The notes under the pieces are model-generated. The model made no database searches, had not been told where the DNA came from, and saw only the letters and a list, made by a program, of their open reading frames with translations. A stretch of DNA of 8,354 bases from Caulobacteraceae bacterium. Lineage in GTDB: Bacteria > Pseudomonadota > Alphaproteobacteria > Caulobacterales > Caulobacteraceae. The stretch lies in NCBI GenBank assembly GCA_947452665.1, contig CANGEH010000085.1, positions 1 to 8,354 on the forward strand. Direction: 5' to 3'. Shown here in pieces: positions 1-6,051 of the stretch. The position numbers and the translations under genes are program-made. The first letter of the stretch is position 1. Every line of letters starts with the position of its first letter.

Positions 1-80
1 AGACTCGCCATCTCGAGATTCAGTTGCACCGACCAGATCGTCACCAAGGTCTGGACCTGTGCAGGGAGCCACGCGTCATT

Positions 81-98
81 CCGAAGCCCTCGCTTCGG
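81..98. other. Perfect 7-bp inverted repeat upstream of folE
   Basis: CCGAAGC and GCTTCGG pair perfectly around a 4-base CCTC loop. The hairpin ends 28 bases before the folE start codon. No T-run follows on the plus strand, so it is not a canonical intrinsic terminator in that direction; on the minus strand it is followed by AATGACG, also not T-rich. It may be a folded element in the folE leader or the remnant end of an upstream unit. Bases 1-126 otherwise show no convincing gene or clear sigma-70 promoter. Confidence 0.35.
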
Positions 99-112
99 CG
101 CAACTCAACCCT

Positions 113-118
113 GAAGGA
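113..118 (+). promoter_or_regulatory. folE ribosome binding site
   Basis: GAAGGA lies 8 bases before the ATG at 127. It supports that ATG as the folE start rather than the internal Met at codon 28, which would cut into the conserved N-terminal helix. Confidence 0.6.
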
Positions 119-126
119 ACCCATCC

Positions 127-753
127 ATGGATGCCCTGGCCAAACCGCCGTCATTGATTGGCGTTAATCGCGACGATGACTTGATCAAACCCACCCGCGA
201 AGAAGCCATGAACGCCGTGCGTACGCTTTTGGCCTGGGCCGGCGATGATCCGCGCCGCGAAGGCCTGTTGGACACGCCACAGCGGGTGGTCGATGCCTAT
301 GGCGAATGGTTTGGCGGCTATGGTCTGGACCCGGCCGAAGAGCTGTCGCGCACCTTTGAAGATGTCCAGGGCTATGACGACATGGTCATGCTGACGGGGA
401 TCGAGGTCGAAAGCCATTGCGAGCACCATTTGGCCCCGTTTATCGGCAAGGCTAATATTGCCTATATGCCGACCCATAAGGTGGTCGGCCTATCGAAGCT
501 CGCTCGCTTGGTCGAGATCTATGCCAAGCGGCTCCAGACCCAAGAAGCCCTGACCCAGCAGATCACGGACGCCATCAATACCCATCTTAAGCCCGCCGGG
601 GTTGCAGTCTTGATCGATGCCGAGCACCAGTGCATGTCGACGCGCGGTGTTGGTCATCGTCATGTCAGCACCTTTACGACCAAGTTTACCGGTGTGTTTA
701 AGTCCGACCAGGTGCTGCAGGACCGGTTTTTGGGCCTGATCAATCGGCGCTAG
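127..753 (+). CDS. folE: GTP cyclohydrolase I (FolE)
   Basis: This cytosolic enzyme converts GTP to 7,8-dihydroneopterin triphosphate and formate, the first committed step of folate synthesis and, in many bacteria, of queuosine precursor synthesis. The 208-residue product has the usual family length. The zinc ligands are visible as Cys98 and His101 in the ESHCEHHLAPF motif and Cys169 in EHQCMSTRGV, with the catalytic His100 next to them. The core helix GLSKLARLVEIYAKRLQTQE (121-140) is typical of the family. The first 25 or so residues are variable, as in other homologues. The start is supported by GAAGGA 8 bases upstream. hisI follows 63 bp downstream on the same strand; this pairing is, as recalled, common in alphaproteobacteria and suggests co-transcription. 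Nothing looks broken or unusual. Confidence 0.97.
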   Translation: MDALAKPPSLIGVNRDDDLIKPTREEAMNAVRTLLAWAGDDPRREGLLDTPQRVVDAYGEWFGGYGLDPAEELSRTFEDVQGYDDMVMLTGIEVESHCEHHLAPFIGKANIAYMPTHKVVGLSKLARLVEIYAKRLQTQEALTQQITDAINTHLKPAGVAVLIDAEHQCMSTRGVGHRHVSTFTTKFTGVFKSDQVLQDRFLGLINRR

Positions 754-803
754 GATTTTTATGGCGGGCTTTACGGGCTATGACCTTGGGGCTTTGCTGC
801 CAC

Positions 804-810
804 TAGGAGG
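804..810 (+). promoter_or_regulatory. hisI ribosome binding site
   Basis: TAGGAGG is a near-perfect Shine-Dalgarno sequence 6 bases before the ATG at 817. It fixes that start and would let hisI be translated independently of folE. Confidence 0.75.
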
Positions 811-816
811 CTTATT

Positions 817-1239
817 ATGAGCACGTCAGCCTTTCCAACCGCCCCGACGGCTCAAGCGCTGGAGCGCGGATCGATCCTTGCCCCGCGTTTTGATGACAAG
901 GGCTTGATCGCCGCTGTGGCAACCCATGCCGATAGCGGCGAGGTGCTGATGCTGGCCTGGATGAATGCTGAGGCCCTAGACCTGACCCTCAAGACCGGCG
1001 AGGCGCATTATTTCAGTCGCTCGCGTCAGAGCCTTTGGAAAAAGGGCGAAACCAGCGGCCAGGTTCAAAAGGTCAAGGCGGTGCGCATTGACTGCGATCA
1101 GGACGCGGTCTGGATCCAGGTCTGGCCTCAAGGCAATGGCGGTGCCTGCCATGTTGGGTTTGAATCGTGTTTTTATCGCCAGGTCCAGGATGGCCGCCTA
1201 GTCTTGGACGCGGGTGCCGGTCCTGGCCTTATCGACTAG
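817..1239 (+). CDS. hisI: Phosphoribosyl-AMP cyclohydrolase (HisI)
   Basis: The enzyme hydrolyses the adenine ring of 1-(5-phosphoribosyl)-AMP to give ProFAR, the third step of histidine biosynthesis, in the cytosol. The 140-residue protein is the stand-alone form, with no fused HisE pyrophosphohydrolase domain. Family signatures are WMNAEAL (48-54), HYFSRSRQSLWKKGETSG (64-81), the metal-binding Asp cluster IDCDQD (Asp92, Asp94, Asp96), and the zinc cysteines Cys93, Cys111 (GGACH) and Cys118 (SCFYR). All expected catalytic and metal ligands are present. The N-terminal 20 residues are low in conserved features, but the strong TAGGAGG site supports the start. The gene sits behind folE, not in a his operon, as often happens for hisI in alphaproteobacteria. 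Its last 11 bases overlap the 3' end of the convergent cheE-like gene. Confidence 0.96.
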   Translation: MSTSAFPTAPTAQALERGSILAPRFDDKGLIAAVATHADSGEVLMLAWMNAEALDLTLKTGEAHYFSRSRQSLWKKGETSGQVQKVKAVRIDCDQDAVWIQVWPQGNGGACHVGFESCFYRQVQDGRLVLDAGAGPGLID

Positions 1240-1693
1240 TTTTTTCGATCACCTTGAACAAGCCGGCAATGATGGCGTCTTCAGTCCTTGGGTCGGAATT
1301 GGCGGGCGGGTGCCTCAGTAGCTTAATCGCCTGAAGGTGGGTTTCGAGGGCTGCCCGGCTCCAGTGTTCTGTTGCGCGGCTGCGATCGATCAGTTCGCAC
1401 AGGCAAAATGCTGCCTTGCCAAGCGTGGCAAGCTTGCAATGGGCGCCTAGCGAAAGCACCTGATTGGCCGCCAGATAGACGGCTTCGGCATGCGCCCGGC
1501 TTTGCGAGCCATATAGCTCTGGAAGATGGCGATAAATCACGCCAAGGGCCTGATCGAGACTGGCTAGGCAATTGTCTTGAATCCGGGCGAGATTGGCCTC
1601 TGCCGCCGCAGCGGCTGCCTCAAGGCTCAAGCCGCGTTTATAGCCCAGTATTGAGGCCAGGGGATTGGCCAGTTTTTTACGTGTGACGGTCAT
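1229..1693 (-). CDS. cheE: CheE-like chemotaxis accessory protein
   Basis: This is a 154-residue, Ala- and Leu-rich, apparently all-helical soluble protein with no signal peptide or membrane segment. It is called CheE-like because it is the last gene of a cluster with the Caulobacter che order and follows the CheYIII-type receiver directly. The stretch AAFCLCELIDR (94-104), followed by WSRAALETHLQAIKLLRH (111-128) and a C-terminal IIAGLFKVIE helix, fits what is remembered of CheE-type proteins. Its biochemical activity is unknown. No Asp phospho-acceptor, kinase or phosphatase motif is seen, so a helical adaptor or CheY-interacting role is only a guess. Its ATG overlaps the upstream TGA (ATGA), which implies translational coupling. 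Its 3' end overlaps hisI by 11 bp on the opposite strand. It could also be called a hypothetical protein. Confidence 0.75.
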   Translation of the reverse strand: MTVTRKKLANPLASILGYKRGLSLEAAAAAAEANLARIQDNCLASLDQALGVIYRHLPELYGSQSRAHAEAVYLAANQVLSLGAHCKLATLGKAAFCLCELIDRSRATEHWSRAALETHLQAIKLLRHPPANSDPRTEDAIIAGLFKVIEKTSR

Positions 1694-2295
1694 AGGCTGG
1701 CCTTTTGCGGCTGGAGTAGGGTGTCAATATCATCCTGAGACATATTGGGCGTCTTGGCGGTCCCAACCTCTGGCGGCAGGTCGCCATTGCGTCGGCCGTT
1801 TGTTTCGGGCGGCGGTCCAAGCGCACGAAACCGACGATCTGGCCCCGCATAGACATCGGACTTGATAAAGGCGCGGTTTTCCCTCGCCAGCCAGATCATG
1901 CGCTCCATCAAAACGCGCGGCGCTAAGGGCTTGGCTATGGTGTAACTCACCCCACTGTCCCGGCCTTTTTTGACGCTCGTGGCGGGGGTGTGGCCCGACA
2001 ATATGATGGCCGGTGCGGTGCAATTGGGCTCAAGCTCAGAGCGCCGCAACCAGGTGATTAGGTCGTGACCGTCCATGTCGGGCAATTGCGCATCGGTAAT
2101 GATTAGATCGATTCCGTGCCGGCCCAAGATCACCTTGGCGTCACTGGCTGTTTCGCAACGATACGGCGTGCGCACGCCAAATCCGCCGAGCACCTGGGCA
2201 AGTATGTCCATGCCCTGCGCATTACCGTCGGCCAGCAATATGCTGGAACGAGTCAGGTCAATCTTGATTTTCCCCTGATTGACGAGCTTGAGCAT
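1690..2295 (-). CDS. cheYIII: CheYIII/Cle-type receiver with Arg-rich extension and FliM-like tail
   Basis: Residues 18-140 form a CheY-like receiver. The phospho-acceptor is Asp68 (IITDAQLPDMDG), the switch residue is Ser100 (IILSGH) and the conserved Lys is Lys122 (IAKPL). The usual acidic pair is reduced to Ala22-Asp23 (ILLADGN), so Mg binding or phosphorylation may be weakened. Residues 149-172 are an arginine-rich segment (YAGPDRRFR, then GRRNGD) like the extension by which Caulobacter Cle proteins bind c-di-GMP; as recalled, one of these is encoded at this position of the che cluster. Residues 186-194, SQDDIDTLL, resemble the CheY-docking peptide of FliM (SQAEIDALL in E. coli) and the CheZ tail. 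There is no DNA-binding output domain, so a flagellar motor or CheY-network effector is the likely role. The start lies 8 bp after the cheU-like stop, behind an AGGGGG site; the stop overlaps the cheE start. c-di-GMP binding is inferred. Confidence 0.85.
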   Translation of the reverse strand: MLKLVNQGKIKIDLTRSSILLADGNAQGMDILAQVLGGFGVRTPYRCETASDAKVILGRHGIDLIITDAQLPDMDGHDLITWLRRSELEPNCTAPAIILSGHTPATSVKKGRDSGVSYTIAKPLAPRVLMERMIWLARENRAFIKSDVYAGPDRRFRALGPPPETNGRRNGDLPPEVGTAKTPNMSQDDIDTLLQPQKASL

Positions 2296-2303
2296 GAGGC
2301 CCC

Positions 2304-2696
2304 CTAAAACAGGTCAATATCGCCAGACGTGATCTTGCCGCTGGTGTGTTCTTCGACCCGGCAAGCAAAGCGCCGGGCGGAATCGGCCAAGGACAGGCCT
2401 TGAGCTGCCGCTGTTGGATCAATGATCCAGTGGGCTGGAACCGCAGGGCTTAGGGCCTGAAGAAAGGCTGATAGGGCGCTGAGGCGCTGCACCATGGCGT
2501 CCAGGCTTTGCGCCTCGACCAAGACATGGGTCGTAACGCCCTCTCCTGACTTGTCTACCAGGTCGCCAACCAGGGCCTGCAACCGATCGCCTGTGGCCAA
2601 AAGATCATCGACCTCGGTGCTGACCGCATCGAGAATGCTGGATAGACAGACATCGTCTGTGGAGGTCGTTGGGGCGAAGGCTGGGGTCAAGGCCAT
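2304..2696 (-). CDS. cheU: CheU-like small chemotaxis protein, function unknown
   Basis: This 130-residue soluble protein has no signal peptide. Residues 16-50 and 57-82 look helical (the latter EAQSLDAMVQRLSALSAFLQ and flanks) and are separated by a Gly/Ser turn; the end is flexible. It is named CheU-like only because it lies between cheD and the CheYIII-type receiver, the cheU slot of the Caulobacter cluster; sequence recognition is weak. No catalytic motif is seen. The C-terminus, SGDIDLF, nearly repeats the C-terminus of the neighbouring CheD (SGALELF) and recalls CheZ/FliM-type CheY-binding peptides, so a CheY-binding or adaptor role is possible but unproven. The start is 4 bp after the cheD stop, and the ribosome binding site (TGAGGA) includes that stop codon, which suggests coupled translation. 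Confidence 0.6.
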   Translation of the reverse strand: MALTPAFAPTTSTDDVCLSSILDAVSTEVDDLLATGDRLQALVGDLVDKSGEGVTTHVLVEAQSLDAMVQRLSALSAFLQALSPAVPAHWIIDPTAAAQGLSLADSARRFACRVEEHTSGKITSGDIDLF

Positions 2697-2700
2697 TTCC

Positions 2701-3273
2701 TCAAAAGAGTTCTAGAGCACCAGAGCTGGCGGGCGCTTTAGGATTAACAATACGTTCAATGGCAAAGACCTCGGCATCGGCATTGGCGATCGTCATCTGC
2801 CGAACCCGCCCCGATCTTGGCCAAAACTGGATGCGGCGGGCATGGTTGCCCCTAAGGCTGCCGCCAATCACGGGTATGGCTTCCTGTTTCAAAAAGCGTT
2901 CGGCAAACTCGGCATTTTGCTGACCAATATCGGTTAGACCGGCAATCATGCGGGCCCCGCCAAACAGCTTGGCTTCAAGCCGGTCGCGCCGTGCGCCTTG
3001 GCCAAGCAGAGCATTGATCAAGATTTCCATGGCATAGGCGCCATAGCGCACCGAGCCTGGGCTATCGCGCGTGCCCTGTTGATCGGGCAGTAAGAAATGG
3101 TTCATGCCGCCTATGCCCGCAACCGGATCACACAGGCAGGCGGCGACGCAGGATCCCAATATGGTGGTCAAGACCACGCCGCCTTCTTGGCTGACATGGT
3201 GTTCACCTTGGGTCAGATGGATGCGGCCTTCACGGTCGGGCACCTGGGTAAGGATCTTGGCTTGAACCCTCAT
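2701..3273 (-). CDS. cheD: Chemoreceptor glutamine deamidase CheD
   Basis: CheD deamidates selected glutamines of methyl-accepting chemotaxis proteins to glutamates, which creates methylation sites and tunes receptor output. The catalytic residues of the family can be read as Cys42 in TTILGSCVAACLCDP, His59 in GGMNHFLLP and Thr36. Their spacings of 6 and 17 residues equal those remembered for the Thermotoga enzyme (Thr21, Cys27, His44). AKLFGGARMI (101-110), IGQQNAEFAERFL (116-128) and GGSLRGNHARRIQFWP (137-152) are further family blocks. The length of 190 residues is normal, with a short C-terminal extension ending SGALELF. No CheC partner gene is visible, so CheD activity may be controlled otherwise. 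The ATG overlaps the cheY stop (ATGA). Confidence 0.95.
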   Translation of the reverse strand: MRVQAKILTQVPDREGRIHLTQGEHHVSQEGGVVLTTILGSCVAACLCDPVAGIGGMNHFLLPDQQGTRDSPGSVRYGAYAMEILINALLGQGARRDRLEAKLFGGARMIAGLTDIGQQNAEFAERFLKQEAIPVIGGSLRGNHARRIQFWPRSGRVRQMTIANADAEVFAIERIVNPKAPASSGALELF

Positions 3274-3659
3274 GTCAGGGGCCCAAAAACCGCTTCGATC
3301 TTTTCCTTCAAGGTGGCGACGGTGAAGGGCTTAACCAGATAGTTATTGACCCCAAATTGCGCCGCCCTTTGCACCAGTTCGCGGTCGGCGCGGCCGGTCA
3401 GCATGATAAAGGCGGTCTTGGCCACAGGGGGATGAGCGCGAATGGCGCGCAATAGGCCGAGGCCATCGAGCTTTGGCATATTGAAGTCCGAAATCACCAG
3501 GCTGGCTGGCTTGGTAATCTGCTGTTTCAGCGCATCCTCCCCGTCGGGGCTTTCGCGAAACTCCGCAAAGCCAAGTTGCTGCAAGCCATTGCGCACTAGA
3601 GCGCGCATGGTCATCTGGTCATCGACGATCAGGATGGAAATTCCAGAGGCGGCTGGCAT
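3270..3659 (-). CDS. cheY: Single-domain chemotaxis response regulator CheY
   Basis: This is a 129-residue stand-alone receiver, phosphorylated by CheA and expected to act at the flagellar motor or as a phosphate sink. All active-site residues are present: the acidic pair Asp13-Asp14 (ILIVDDQ), phospho-acceptor Asp58 (ISDFNMPKLDG), Thr88 (IMLTGR), the aromatic switch residue Tyr107, and Lys110 followed by Pro-Phe (LVKPFT). There is no output domain. The position between cheB and cheD corresponds to cheYII of the Caulobacter cluster. The start codon shares one base with the cheB stop (TGATG) and the stop overlaps the cheD start, so it should be translated in coupled fashion. Which of the three local receivers is the main motor regulator cannot be told from the sequence. 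Confidence 0.96.
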   Translation of the reverse strand: MPAASGISILIVDDQMTMRALVRNGLQQLGFAEFRESPDGEDALKQQITKPASLVISDFNMPKLDGLGLLRAIRAHPPVAKTAFIMLTGRADRELVQRAAQFGVNNYLVKPFTVATLKEKIEAVFGPLT

Positions 3660-4699
3660 CAGGCCCTCACTCCGTTTTCAACATTACACAAACCAAGAAT
3701 GGCTGGACCGATCTTGTCCAAGGGCAGTTGTCGCTCGACGCCGCCCAGTTCGAAGGCCGCCTTGGGCATGCCATAGACGATGCAAGAGGCCTCATCCTGG
3801 CCCAGGGTGTTTGCCCCGGCCTGACGCATGGCCAAGAGCCCGCTCGCCCCGTCACGGCCCATGCCGGTCAATATGGCGCCAACCGCCTTGCCCTTGGCCA
3901 GTTGGGCCACGGATTGAAACAGCACATCGACCGATGGCCTATGGCCATTGACAAGATCGCCCTGCCTCAGGCGGCAACGCATTTGGCCGTGCCCGGTAAT
4001 CTCCAGATGCTGTCCGCCGCCGGGGGCTAGATAGACCTGGCCTGCAATCAGGGGCGCGCCATCCTTAGCCTCAGAGACGGTTGCAGCACTGCAACGGTTC
4101 ATGCGCTCGGCAAAGCTCGCCGTAAAATTGGCGGGCATATGTTGGGTGATGACCGTAGGTGGACAATTGGCTGGAAGGCAGGACACCACAGCCAGCAGGG
4201 CCTCGACCCCGCCGGTTGAGGCGCCTAGGGCAATAATCTTGCCATTGTGAGAAAAGGCGCTGGCATGGGTCTTGGGCGCAACAGGCTCACGATAGGCGCG
4301 CATCTTGGCCCGGGACGCAGCCTTGACCTTATCGACCAGACCGCCAAAAGCCTCCGCGGCCGGGGCCCCGTGCATAGGCTTGCCAATACAATCAAAGGCC
4401 CCAATCTCAAGCGCGGCTAGGGAGGCATCGGCCCCCCTTTGGGTCAGGGTCGAGACCATGATAACGGGCATGGGCCGAAGCCGCATGATTTTTTCCAGAA
4501 ATTCCAGCCCGTTCATGTTTGGCATCTCAATATCCAAGGTCAGGACATCGGGATTGAGCGCCTTAATGGCCTCGCGCGCCTCTAGGGGATTGTCGGCTGT
4601 GCCAACCACCTCAATCTCGGCATCCCTAGACAGGATGGCCGTGATCAGGCCGCGCATGGTTGCAGAGTCGTCGACGACCAGAACGCGAATCGGGCTCAT
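3659..4699 (-). CDS. cheB: Chemotaxis-specific protein-glutamate methylesterase/deamidase CheB
   Basis: CheB removes receptor methyl esters and deamidates receptor glutamines, with activity raised when CheA phosphorylates its receiver. The 346-residue product has a receiver (about 3-125) with Asp10-Asp11, phospho-acceptor Asp56 (TLDIEMPNMNG), Thr84 and Lys107 (IGKP). A linker and the C-terminal methylesterase domain (about 153-340) follow. The catalytic triad is Ser161 (ALGASTGG), His187 (TQHMP) and Asp283 (GMGRDGASG), each exactly 3 residues before the Salmonella numbers 164, 190 and 286. The start at 4699 was chosen because MSPIRVLVVDD begins the receiver as in homologues and forms an ATGA overlap with the cheR stop. 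The frame stays open to 4882, but that part lies within cheR and is not receiver-like. It is an active, ordinary-looking enzyme. Confidence 0.96.
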   Translation of the reverse strand: MSPIRVLVVDDSATMRGLITAILSRDAEIEVVGTADNPLEAREAIKALNPDVLTLDIEMPNMNGLEFLEKIMRLRPMPVIMVSTLTQRGADASLAALEIGAFDCIGKPMHGAPAAEAFGGLVDKVKAASRAKMRAYREPVAPKTHASAFSHNGKIIALGASTGGVEALLAVVSCLPANCPPTVITQHMPANFTASFAERMNRCSAATVSEAKDGAPLIAGQVYLAPGGGQHLEITGHGQMRCRLRQGDLVNGHRPSVDVLFQSVAQLAKGKAVGAILTGMGRDGASGLLAMRQAGANTLGQDEASCIVYGMPKAAFELGGVERQLPLDKIGPAILGLCNVENGVRA

Positions 4700-5580
4700 G
4701 CGCCAACTTCCTTTAAGCGATAAGTGGTCAGGCCGTCGGTTGCCAGCCGGTCGGCGGCCGGACCCGATACCCGCTCGGAATGACCAATATAGAGGCTGCC
4801 GTCCGGGCTGAGCTGGGCGGTAAAGCGCGCCCATATGCGTGACTGGGTTTCTTCTTCGAAATAGATTGCGACATTGCGGCAAAACATGACGTCAAACTGG
4901 CCGCGCATCGGCCATTGGCCCATCAGGTTGAGCTCACGAAAAGTCACCAGTTGGCGCAGTTCAGGCCCAACCGTCCAGCCCTCGCGGCCATTGGCGTGAA
5001 ACCAGCGGGTCAGAAGCTCATTGGCAATCGGGGTGCAAATATCGGCATTGTAATAGCCTTGGCGGCCCTCGGCGATCACATTGGGGTCAATATCTGTGGC
5101 CAGGATCTTGATATCAAATTTGCCGGCATCGGGCATTAGCGACAAAAGGGTCAGGGCGATGGAATAGGGCTCTTGCCCCGATGAACAGCCCGCCGACCAG
5201 ATCCTTGCGCGTCCACCTTGACGCACGCGCGCGATCAGATTGGGCAGCACCTTGGTCTTGAGATGAGCGAAATGATGCTCTTCGCGGAAAAAGCGGGTCA
5301 CATTGGTCGTTAGGGCCGCCAGCATGTTTTGCCGTTCTTCGGCACCGTCTGGACTGGCGACCAGGGCGCAATAGGCCTTAAAGCTGCCAATACCGAGCTT
5401 TCTTAAGCGTTTGGCCAGCCGCGAATAAACCAGATTGGCCTTGGCCTCGACCAGGGCAATGCCGGCATCGGCATGCAACATGGCGGCAACATTGCGAAAA
5501 TCGTCGGCGGTAAAGGGAAATTCGCCCCTCACCAAATCTTGGTCTTGGCGTCTTGATGGGGTTGTCTGGGCGTAGGTCAT
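4696..5580 (-). CDS. cheR: Chemoreceptor methyltransferase CheR
   Basis: CheR transfers methyl groups from S-adenosylmethionine to glutamate side chains of chemoreceptors and so counteracts CheB. The 294-residue protein has the small helical N-terminal domain (about 20-90), including VYSRLAKRLRKLG (51-63), then the methyltransferase domain. Visible signatures are LTTNVTRFFRE (90-100, with the substrate-site Arg99), the SAM loop IWSAGCSSGQEPYSIA (127-142), ATDID (161-165, acidic SAM ligand Asp163), and FCRNVAIYF (233-241, with Tyr240). The more common STGEEPYS is SSGQEPYS here, a mild variation. The start codon shares a base with the cheW stop (TAATG) and the stop overlaps the cheB start. Confidence 0.95.
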   Translation of the reverse strand: MTYAQTTPSRRQDQDLVRGEFPFTADDFRNVAAMLHADAGIALVEAKANLVYSRLAKRLRKLGIGSFKAYCALVASPDGAEERQNMLAALTTNVTRFFREEHHFAHLKTKVLPNLIARVRQGGRARIWSAGCSSGQEPYSIALTLLSLMPDAGKFDIKILATDIDPNVIAEGRQGYYNADICTPIANELLTRWFHANGREGWTVGPELRQLVTFRELNLMGQWPMRGQFDVMFCRNVAIYFEEETQSRIWARFTAQLSPDGSLYIGHSERVSGPAADRLATDGLTTYRLKEVGA

Positions 5581-6047
5581 TAGGCGGCCTCAGCCTCTAG
5601 GTCAGGCAGGACGCGGTCGAGCGCGACCAGGCTGATCATCCGTCCCTCGAGCGAGAATATGCCGCGGACAAACCGATCGACCAGATCTGACGCAACATCG
5701 GGGGTGGCCTGGATCAAGGTGTCGGTTACAGCGATGATGTCGCAAACCGCATCGACCAGAAGCCCGACCATCTGTTCGCCAATCCGCGTGACAATAATCA
5801 CATGGCGCTCGGTTGGGCTGTCGGTCTGCAGACCCAGTCTTGAGCCCAGATCTATCACCGGCAAGACCGCGCCGCGCAGATTGATCACCCCGCGCACAAA
5901 GGATGGCGTTCGGGGCAGGGGCGTGGCCTGGGTCCAACCGCGGATCTCGCGGACCGACATGATATCGACGCAAAATTCCTGATCGCTGATCCGAAACGAG
6001 ATCAATTCACGTTCGGTGCGGTTGAAGGCATGGATCTGATCGGTCAT
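5580..6047 (-). CDS. cheW: Chemotaxis coupling protein CheW
   Basis: CheW links CheA to chemoreceptors in the membrane-associated signalling array. The 155-residue product is one CheW domain: ELISFRISDQEFCVDIMSVREI (14-35), the conserved VRGVINLRGAVLPVIDL (51-67), VGLLVDAVCDII (94-105) and FVRGIFSLEGRMISLVALD (126-144). The start at 6047 was chosen because it lies 4 bp after the cheA stop and leaves a normal-length N-terminus. The frame is open up to an ATG at 6125, but the extra 26 residues overlap cheA, are not CheW-like and would be unusual. The ribosome binding site is weak (a CAGG about 9 bases upstream), consistent with coupling to cheA. Confidence 0.94.
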   Translation of the reverse strand: MTDQIHAFNRTERELISFRISDQEFCVDIMSVREIRGWTQATPLPRTPSFVRGVINLRGAVLPVIDLGSRLGLQTDSPTERHVIIVTRIGEQMVGLLVDAVCDIIAVTDTLIQATPDVASDLVDRFVRGIFSLEGRMISLVALDRVLPDLEAEAA

Positions 6048-6051
6048 GGGT

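Noticed and set aside
24..52. TTGCAC at 24-29 as a -35 box for folE
   Set aside because: No acceptable -10 hexamer lies at the proper spacing (AAGGTC region), so a sigma-70 promoter cannot be supported.
1..114. Frame open from the left edge to a TGA at 112-114, as a possible end of an upstream gene
   Set aside because: The 37 residues show no recognisable protein features, and other frames are also open there; the stretch is too short to call.
1240..1245. T6 run after hisI as an intrinsic terminator
   Set aside because: No stable GC-rich stem immediately precedes it; only short, weak pairings such as ATCGA/TCGAT are present.
3442..3951. 169-codon open frame on the plus strand opposite cheY and cheB
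   Set aside because: It crosses the cheY-cheB junction antisense to both, is rich in Arg and Pro, and shows no family signature.
4700..4882. 61-codon N-terminal extension of cheB upstream of the chosen start
   Set aside because: It lies wholly within cheR, is not receiver-like, and the ATG at 4699 gives both the family N-terminus and an ATGA overlap with the cheR stop.
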